A stretch of DNA of 64,000 bases from NCBI RefSeq assembly GCF_000224145.3, contig NC_020173.2:3263620-3327619 (forward strand). Reading direction: 5' to 3'. A program made the position numbers and the translations under genes. The notes beneath the pieces were generated by a model. The model did no database searches. It saw only the letters and a list, made by a program, of their open reading frames with translations, and was not told the DNA's origin. This stretch comes from Ciona intestinalis. Its lineage: Eukaryota; Chordata; Ascidiacea; Phlebobranchia; Cionidae. Of the stretch, positions 56,000 through 64,000 are shown piece by piece (the first letter of the stretch is position 1; the number at the start of each line of letters is the position of its first letter).

Positions 56000-58900
56000 C
56001 TATGATGCAAGCCTGCCTCGGTTTGAATAATAAGTCTTATTGGTGGTTGGTAGTACTGTGGGGTTGTAATACTCCTTGCATATTAATCTTATTAGAAACA
56101 TGTGGAAAAATATGATCAGTGATCCAATACCAAGCCAGAACACCAGAGGTAGACCTGTAAGATAAAAATGAGGTTTTAGACAAAGTATCACATAGAATAT
56201 TAGGCATATTTACAAAAAGACATTCTATATGGGTGAGGTCCTACAGCGACGCACATTATGGGACCTGAGATTTAGTTCAGAGTTGGCGTATTGCTATAAC
56301 AATCTATTAGTGTGTAGGTTGCTTAATGACATATACACCCATAAGTAAAAGGCATTGAAATCGCATGTTTAGTCATAGTCAGAAATGCATGTTTAGTTAC
56401 AGCTAATAAGACAGGTATTTAACACTTCTGATTCAAACTTTTTTGGTACTTAAGGTTTGTATATAATATACATAAAATACTATTACATATAGGGTAATAT
56501 CTTACCAGTTCCCTTTCTCTTTATTGACATGTGTTCATTATAATTAACAATTGATTTCAAATGCAGCGTATGCTTCATGTCTGCAAGGTGCTTCCTGTTA
56601 GACAAACAAAGATACAATTTAAAATTAAAATATAGCACAAAAAATTATTTCTTTTTTTAAGTTATAGTAACGAAAAAGTAATAGCTGAAAACAAAGAGAA
56701 AAATAATAAAGTAAAGAGAAAAAAATAAAGAAAGAAGTAATGAGAAAAAAATAAAGTCACAAATATAGAAGCTTATGTTTTTTCAGTTGGAGTAAGGATA
56801 ATATGTAAAAAAGCAGGAAAATAAATCAGTACCACACGGTAAAGGTTGAAACAGTTGAAACATGTTTATATAATAACATAATTTTTATTTATCTTTTTAA
56901 AAGCGATAGCGAAGATCATGATATTTAAAGAAGGAAAAAAGGAAATCAACAGCAAAACAACAGACGTTAAAACATCTATGGATAAAAGTGTGGAGAATAG
57001 TTGTTATTGTTAAATTACTTGTCATGAGAGATGTATAATATTGGTGTGCTTGGTTCAGTTACAAAGATGGGGAATCTTCTGCTTTGTTGATGGAGTTGTT
57101 GAATTAGATTTAAACATCCACCCTCGCATGCGTATAATGGGAGTTTCGAATGGTCTGTGATTGGAATAATATTACTATTTGCTATTCTTGCAGGCAGGTT
57201 TATTATTATATATAACATGATGTATGTGTTATAAGTATGACATAACATTTTTATTATCTCTTCAAATACTGTAGCGAAGATCAGGTATTTTAGTAAGCGA
57301 AAAATGCGGAATCAACAGCACAACAAGACGTTAAAACACACTATGATTAAAATGTGTGAGAAAAACTGTGCTTGTTGCACCCAAATTATGAGTGTGAAAA
57401 AGGAAACGTTGCTGTTCTGGCAACGTTTAGTGCAAACACCCAGGGTGTTATAAGCCATTACTGACCACTAAGTTGGAGCAAATGTTAAGTGTCTTGCCCA
57501 AGGACACATACGTCAATCAATATCCAACCAGATTACTTGGATTACGTCATAAGAACTGAGTCACACAAATATAAATAAATTGAATAGTATAATGTCATTT
57601 TTGCAACGGAGATATAAAAGAGGCGGTTAATATACATTGCAACCATAAGAAAACTAAAAAAACTGTAAATAATTCGACAACAACAATATTTATTCAATGG
57701 TATAATGTCATAGTCTGCAATGGAAAAGTAAAAAGGGCAGTTATTAAGCAACCGTAAACATAGCAAAGAAACTTTCAAACAATTCCACAACACCATTATT
57801 TACCTCTCATTGAGACTTCAATAACTGGGGTTGACAAATCTTCTGCCGCTCGAATCGCGACGTTTATCGAATTATTTTTATAGAGGAGACTTTTGAAAGT
57901 GATTTCATTATGCATGATATCAGGGTCTATGCGAAGCTGTAAGTCAAAGTCAGTGAACTGAAGCCCACCAAAGCTTATAACCATTGCTTGTAGGACGCCT
58001 TCTGCACCCTCACTAATAAGATGTTTGCATCCATGTTTCCTATGTATGGAGTGTTGTTGGTTAGGTTAGTTACATACAGTGGTGCAGACAGGGGGTTCTG
58101 GGTCCCGTTTCCCCAAAGAAAATAAAAAAATACATAAAAAATAATTGTTTTCATAAAATATATCATGTGTTTATATTAAAAAACATTAAAATGGGCTTTA
58201 AAAAACATGTTTATAAAAAAATACTAAACCCATTTTAATATTTTTTGTGGCTGTACTGTCTATATATGTGTCATGTTAATTTTTATTTTTTAAAATCTGG
58301 GGTGAAACTGTTAAAATGCAGTTACAATTATAGTTATAAAGCATAGGCAACCTTTTGATTAATGCGTCCAATACTGTATAACTTGGGTCTGATGTTCATA
58401 GTCGTAACCTTTGGTAGGTTATCATAATATACTTCCTGTATGACATCACAATACGATTTATTCAATCACACACCATATTATGAATACAACAATAGCTTTT
58501 TTTATGCTTGGTTTCATATGAATGGGTTCTTATTTTTATAAATACTTAATAATAACAAAATATAGCATGTAGAAAATGCACCATACTTTGGCTCTGCTTG
58601 TTTGTATAGACACATTATTTGCTAAAAGCTCTATCAAGGTGTACTAAAACATATAATGTCACCCCTATTTCAAAATGAGTCATGTCACCCCAAGCTCCCC
58701 CTACATTGCACCATGTATAGGGTACCATTATATATTTAGTTTCACTCATACACAACCCACCCCAATGTTAACGTCCAATGTTTGGCCAAATTCTCAACGT
58801 CTTCAACATTTTTTAAGTTTCGCCATAACCTGTCAGCATGAACAGTTGGGTTGCCGTTGTAACAATAATCTGGTGTCTGGGTGAAATTTAATGGTAATTA

Positions 58901-61900
58901 ATAACTAATATATAATATGCATTGGCACGACAATTTTTCCAACCCAGTGGTCACTTATGGGTTGTCAGTTGTCAGCCATACAAAAATATAATCACAAACA
59001 AAGTTATATACAAAAGTTATTAATGTACCTATTATACCACACAGTGTATTTCCAGTGATACAGTGTACATATATATCATTTCAAACATCATATAAGCAGA
59101 TTGCAGACTAATGTTGTGCTTCTAGGTTTACAAGAATATAGACTACAATATACAGGCAAAATAGCCGCAAACTGAATGTGTAGGCTTTAGTGTTAGCGTT
59201 CTATACTCAGAACCAATGCATTGGGAAATGGGAAAGCAGGATATGAGATCACGGCAAAATTATGTAAGATGATACCAGCAGAGAAACTTAGTCTATTGTT
59301 CTGTAGCTTTGGTGAGGATTATAACTTGACTTAATCATCAAAAACGCTGGTATAGGTCTGTTTAGGTCTTTAATTTTTAAGTCAAAAACTGACATTAACA
59401 TTATACTTAGTCTTTTGTTCTGTAGCCTCAATGAGAATTACACCTTAAACTGACAGTATACCAGCATTTTGACTACTTGTATTGATTAAAGTAGGACAAA
59501 ATAAAGCAAAATGTTAAACAACCTGCAATCTTTTCATTAAATCCCTTCTCTCATCTTGTGGAATATCTTTATCGTGCAACTTTGAATCCATAGTTGACAA
59601 TACATAATAGAGAGTAGCGTTGATAATTCTGTGCCGTATATATATATATATTAATGATGGAGTTAGTGTGCCCCTTGTTAAAATTTTTCATAAAGAATAG
59701 AATCTCAATTACTGAGTGCCTGTTTTGGGTCTGTATGGTAGCGCCCTGGATGTTGTAGTAATAGGCCTACATCCCAAGTCTTATGCGTGCCTCACTCTAG
59801 ACCTCACCAATACAGAATATAATGTACATATACAATTTTGATATAGAATGGAATCTAAATTATCCAGTGTCTATAAACTGTCTCAGTTGGGTCTAGATGG
59901 TAAAATCCTGGGTGTTGGGGTAATGGGGCAAAAAACTTACATCCCAGGTCACAGGTGTGTGTTCTTTAAGACCTCCACCTTATAAAATAGAACCTTTAAA
60001 ATTGAGTATTTAAATACTGTCTCAGTTGGGTCTAAACTCTAGATTATAGCACCCTGGGTGTTGAGGTCACAGGCCTACATCCCAGGTATTAGGTGTGCCT
60101 TACTCTAGACCATACCAATATAAAATAGAATGTGCATAGCCTATACAATATTGGGGTAATGGGCCAACTGTGGCTTGAATCTCAGAACCCACAGGATTCC
60201 ACATAGGACCTCACCCATATAGTATAGAATACACATACAGTTACCTTGGCTCTGGTATCAGTGGGTCAAGATCTGTAGCTGTGGATATAGTGAGACCTGT
60301 ATGTAATATATCGGCCCATGCTTCTTTATGTTCCACAAGTAGCTGTTCTGTTGATATTCCAAGTATTTCTTCAGTATATGGTGTCAATTTTTTAACCAAA
60401 TTAGACATCACATCAGGGCTGGGTTCTTTAGTTGGAGTTGAATGCATGACAACTGTATAGGATTATTGAGATGGTTAAGCAGAGCCAGTGAAGCAGCCAG
60501 AAAATATAACGTTGAGGTCTCAAAAATAAAATTTATAGATATATAGAGATTTTTAATTAAAAAAATATTGAGCGGGTCGCGACCCCTGAAACCCATCTGA
60601 CTGCACACGTTATAACCTATTCCAAGACATGGATTTGGTTTGTCTGTTATTTATATATATATATATAATTATATGCTATTTGTTTTGAGAATCGCCTAAC
60701 TTCATGAGCGCTAGATCAGCGGCAGATTTGGGGAATTCGTTACAAGTAGACGCCATTTTGTTAAGTAACTACGCACCAGTTATAGAGTCAAGAGTTGTAA
60801 CATCCGTTGTGGCACGTAAGGTATCCGGGGTGTCAGTGATAGAGAATACAACTGCCATTTTGCCTAGATGTCCAACTTCAACAGTACCACCATATATTCT
60901 GAGGATAATATATTTTTGTTAATTTTTTTACAAATCTGGGGGCACGATGTTGGGAACCTCATTGGTTAATGTGGTGAATGCAATATAATTTGGCTCTATT
61001 TGTTTATATAGACACCTAACAGCAGGGTAAACACTGTTGGGGTAATGGACCAACTCAGGTCTAAATCACATTGCAAGCCTTGTAATACGACCTCATTTAT
61101 ACAGAATAGAAACAGATTTACTTGTATTGTTTATTATGAGCTTTGTTTGTAGCAAGTAGTTTAAACACAGAATTATGGTTGATGGTTTGCTGATGGATGT
61201 AAACGTCTTCAGATCCACTTTTTCCGTCTATTCTACCTTCCAAGCGCTGTAGTAATACGTTAGGACGAGATCTGAAATGTATTCAACATGTTAGACTATT
61301 TTTATTTATTGCAAAAATCTTCTGATACACTCTTGCTGTATGGCAGATGTAACATTGGTATAATAAAATTAACATTATTGAAGGAGCTACATTTAAAATT
61401 ACATTTTAACTCGGCAGATGAACATAAGCAGCAGAATGAAGTATATTTGTTAGCAGTTGGCAAAGATTTAGGGGAACAGGCAATCAAATATGATTAAAAA
61501 ATGATTCGATGCTAGTATTATAATACTACTAAAGCTTGTATCCACTATATATCTGTAGTAAGTAATTAAAACAAGAAAGAAAAGGAAACTAACAGCAAAA
61601 TGGCAGAAATTAAATTACAGTGTGAGTAAATTAAAATACACAACTACTTGAGTAAGTGACAAGTGGCAAATATCCATAATACAGTTACCTGTGGGCAATA
61701 ACTGTGTGGTTGAGAAACAGGGGTCCATGTGAGGATGAATAGCATGATAGATGTTCAACGATTCCATTCCTGAAGTTTACCACAGATACTTCTTCTTTAT
61801 GGTGGGACCCAGTTACATGTTCTGGTCGTAATAATGGATCATATGGCAATCTGTGTTGAAATACTTGTTTGAAAGCTTGGACTTGAGCTAATGTATATAA

Positions 61901-62990
61901 GGCTGGGTGGGTATTGGTTACTAATAAGTTTCCAATTGTCACAATTATTAAAACAGTATTACCCACAAAGTTGCATATGTGGTAACTCGCAACTGTAAGC
62001 ACTCATGAGTTTAATGATACAACATTACAACTACATATGTTTTGCTATAAATAACTTGTAGTTGTGTTATACCTCTGGGGTTGCCATGCCAAAAGTAAAA
62101 TCGTAAATTTCAACTGAAACCGTATATCCAAAGAATCATGGAACACACCTTAGCCTATTGTAAGTTGAACCAATTACACTTATATTTTTTTTACCGGAAG
62201 AGCTAAAATACAAGTATAAATATGCCTGGCAGCAACGGTATATATATTGAACCAATTACCTTAATAATTTATGTTCTTTCTCTTCTTTCTTATTTTCGTT
62301 AGTAAACAACGTGTCATAGAAAAGATATAACCCGGAATCTTCTTGCTCGTATTTTACGAGTGACGCCAGCTTTCCATTCCCAACAAATGGAAGTTGTGGA
62401 ACTTCCCCATCTTTCTCGTTGATAGGAAGATGGTTAATACTCGCGTCGAACTCAATCGCTGACAAATAATGCGGCGCCAAATGTCTGTAACGTAAAAAAC
62501 AGTAGATGGTTAAAGTAGTCCGATTTTATAAAAACAAATATAAATTCAAAATATGCATAACACCTCACCCATACAGAACTAAATATTAGCAGTTCATTTA
62601 CATGAATCAAAAATGTAAAGATTACAATATAAAGATCAAACATGAATGTGACTTACTTTAGCCTCATGTGGCCGGAAAAGACAGTCAGTAAACACGGGTG
62701 TCCTGTTTCATACACCTTGTGCCAGCTTACGAGATACTAAGTATGTTACAAAATAGAAACCAATATATATACCTTGTTGTGCATAAATGTACCGCACTCT
62801 TGTATGAAAACCCACTGAATACTTGTCTAAAGAAATACGGGGCCAGGTAATAAAAAATTAAACAGACACAGATTCCAACAAAGCAGGCACGTCTGCTACA
62901 TGACGCTGTGTTTGGACTTAAACTGTAGATTTTCTGAATAATTGAATGTCCAGGTTGCATCTTTTTATATGCAGTAGGGTGATAATTCAT
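56000..62990 (-). CDS. kiaa2013: KIAA2013 orthologue, single-pass endomembrane protein
   Basis: Exons (high to low): 62990-62773, 62484-62260, about 61910-61689 (left border uncertain), 61271-61122, 60898-60777, 60452-60245, 59628-59523, 58876-58761, 58039-57804, 57154-57019, 56594-56506, 56154-56000 (stop). From exon 4 on, all phases agree. Landmarks against human KIAA2013: MVISFGGLQF (human MVLSFGGLQF), NATLYYVL (NLTLYYML), LTLGKHGCK (LTLQKRGCK), PILYIS, HTLHLKSIV (HTLHLKAIL), and LPLVFWLGIGSLIIFFHMFL near the C-terminus as the main membrane segment. A second hydrophobic segment lies near the N-terminus (RRACFVGICVCLIFYYLAP). The molecular function of the family is not known to me. The join between exons 2 and 3 does not keep phase with any obvious acceptor; a small exon may be missing. 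Confidence 0.85.
56875..57010. repeat. Family E repeat in KIAA2013 intron
   Basis: CATAATTTTTATTTATCTTT, GCGAAGATCATGATATTTAA and ACAGACGTTAAAACATC in order. It is followed at 57240-57370, on the other side of exon 57019-57154, by a second copy (CATAACATTTTTATTATC, GCGAAGATCAGG, AAGACGTTAAAACACAC), so the exon is flanked by direct copies. Confidence 0.65.
59730..60240. repeat. Cluster of three to four family D-type repeat fragments in KIAA2013 intron
   Basis: GCACCCTGGGTGTTG-type, AGGCCTACATCCCA and CTCACC-ATATA-AATAGAA words recur about every 110-150 bp (near 59740, 59900, 60050, 60150). Local tandem spread of one repeat is likely. It ends just before exon 60245-60452. Confidence 0.6.
62640..62745 (+). 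repeat. Family B repeat next to the first exon of KIAA2013
   Basis: AGCCTCATGTGGCCGGAAAA, AACACGGGTGTCCTGTTTC, ATACACCTTGTGCCAGC and TTACGAGATAC in order. It lies in the first intron, about 30 bp from the first exon's donor. Confidence 0.65.
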
Positions 62991-63735
62991 TCCTACATTG
63001 ATTTAAACTCTAACGTCTAATATTGGAGAAAATGGTTAAATAAGGTCGCAATCGCATAAAAGAACATTAAAATATATATTTTTCTGATGTTACTATTAAA
63101 CTATATCGCATATAATTCAATATTGTTCGAAAACTAATCTTTCGGCAAATCAAAAACCTAACCCTGTCTAACCAAATGGCAGAAAATACATTGTTTTTAT
63201 TAAAGTCATTTTTCATTTTTATGCCAGGAGATAAGTTCTTCGAAAAAAAAAAAAAAATTGCTGGACATATAGTATGAATTGTAATAAAAGGCGAATAAGT
63301 ATATTTAAATTTAAGAATGAAATTACCTAATAATTTGTATAACATGGAACTTTGTGCAATAAAAGATTACGAAAATAAATCTATACCAAAATTATTACTA
63401 GTACATATGAGAAAGTAGTAAAAACAAACAAAACATATATTTGGCATACGTATCCATTTTATTGCAGACCATTTTCTAGGAAAAAATTTAGTACAGTGAT
63501 TTTACCCAATACGGTATTAGAACTGTAACTCTTATAAATCACTATTTGCCCTTGATTTGTTTATACCTTCTGCAACATAGAAGTAAAAATATTGGGAAAA
63601 ATTACCAAAGTGCTATTGGGCCAAATCTGGCTTAAATCCCAGGTCTTCAACAAGGACCTCACCCGCATAGAATAGAATACCAAAGTGCTAACAATTATTA
63701 GATAATGCTGATTGTGCGTCATAGAGATGTAGTTA
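62991..63735. other. Intergenic region, KIAA2013 promoter side
   Basis: Between two minus-strand genes. Mostly AT-rich. A family D tail (TGGGCCAAATCTGGC, AGGACCTCACCCGCATAG) lies near 63600-63690, and a 13-14 bp poly(A) near 63245. I see no clear core promoter element. Confidence 0.5.
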
Positions 63736-63991
63736 TTACTCAGCAAAATTGATTCCATTAAAGTGACACGACACTTTTTTAATTTCCTCAGTAACAGCGC
63801 TTAAGTTTGCGTTTTTATGATTCACGACTACATGTAGTTCCCGTCCGTTTGTCCTCTTTGATGCCACCCAGTGGTCATTATGAACTTTGTTTATTACTTC
63901 GTGTTCTTCACATTTTGAGCGACTGAAAGTCCGGTTAATGTCGCATACAACTTGCATAACATCTGTTGGTATTACACATGATACTTCCCCG
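63736..63991 (-). CDS. ccz1: 3'-terminal exon of a CCZ1-like vacuolar fusion protein
   Basis: An 84-codon exon plus stop, entered one base into a codon after the acceptor TTCACACAG at the window edge; the rest of the gene lies to the right. It ends NDHWVASKRTNGRELHVVV, NHKNANLSAVTEEIKKV, CHFNGINFAE. This corresponds to the C-terminus of CCZ1 as I remember it (NQKNANLIEVNEEVKKLC, FNNIFFLD). CCZ1 pairs with MON1 as the exchange factor for Rab7 on late endosomes and lysosomes. Only about a fifth of the protein is visible, so identity rests on this stretch. Confidence 0.72.
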
Positions 63992-64000
63992 CTGTGTGAA

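Overview
The window looks like nuclear DNA of a solitary sea squirt, most likely Ciona (C. intestinalis/robusta type). The evidence is short AT-rich introns, small dispersed repeats in almost every intron, three assembly gaps (2037-2859, 3910-4409, 30876-30925), animal orthologues with intact reading frames, and a GH9 endoglucanase, expected in cellulose-making tunicates. Species is inferred from gene content and repeat style, not from a database match.

Layout. (1) 107-1345, plus: last three exons of an unidentified gene. (2) 3208-3868, minus: last exon of an unidentified protein with several tyrosine motifs. (3) 4899-9144, plus: 3' part of a Skeletor-like DOMON gene. (4) 10196-19466, minus: complete 19-exon MCM6, 811 codons, with paired E2F-type sites upstream. 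(5) 20762-23029, minus: PCSK7-like proprotein convertase in one uninterrupted exon. (6) 23030-26978: intergenic, many small transposon relics. (7) 26979-39084, plus: modular GH9 endoglucanase with a Cys-rich N-terminal module, Thr/Arg/Pro linkers, two CBM2-type modules, a charged helical spacer and a catalytic domain with its motifs in place. Its middle is mis-assembled: a roughly 0.65 kb block with two exon regions appears twice around a gap and a transposon-like insert. (8) 40546-41025, plus: intronless MRPL42. (9) 41427-54037, plus: 11-exon attractin orthologue, 1211 residues, with no C-type lectin domain. (10) 56000-62990, minus: KIAA2013 orthologue. (11) 63736-63991, minus: last exon of a CCZ1-like gene running off the right edge.

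Exon models for MCM6, attractin, the endoglucanase and most of KIAA2013 were built by matching GT-AG boundaries and codon phase by hand. MCM6 and attractin sum to whole codons with no adjustment, which supports them strongly. The genes show no shared pathway: replication licensing (MCM6), secretory-pathway proteolysis (PCSK7), cellulose breakdown or remodelling (GH9), mitochondrial translation (MRPL42), cell-surface signalling (attractin) and endolysosomal trafficking (CCZ1).

The most rewarding points are the double-CBM2 endoglucanase and its apparent haplotype-induced false duplication, the lectin-less attractin that keeps the MASRPFA-type tail motif, the intronless PCSK7, the paired E2F sites before MCM6, a perfect 307-bp tandem duplication in an MCM6 intron, and a 96-nt inverted repeat just after the attractin stop. 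I found no convincing unknown multi-gene system.
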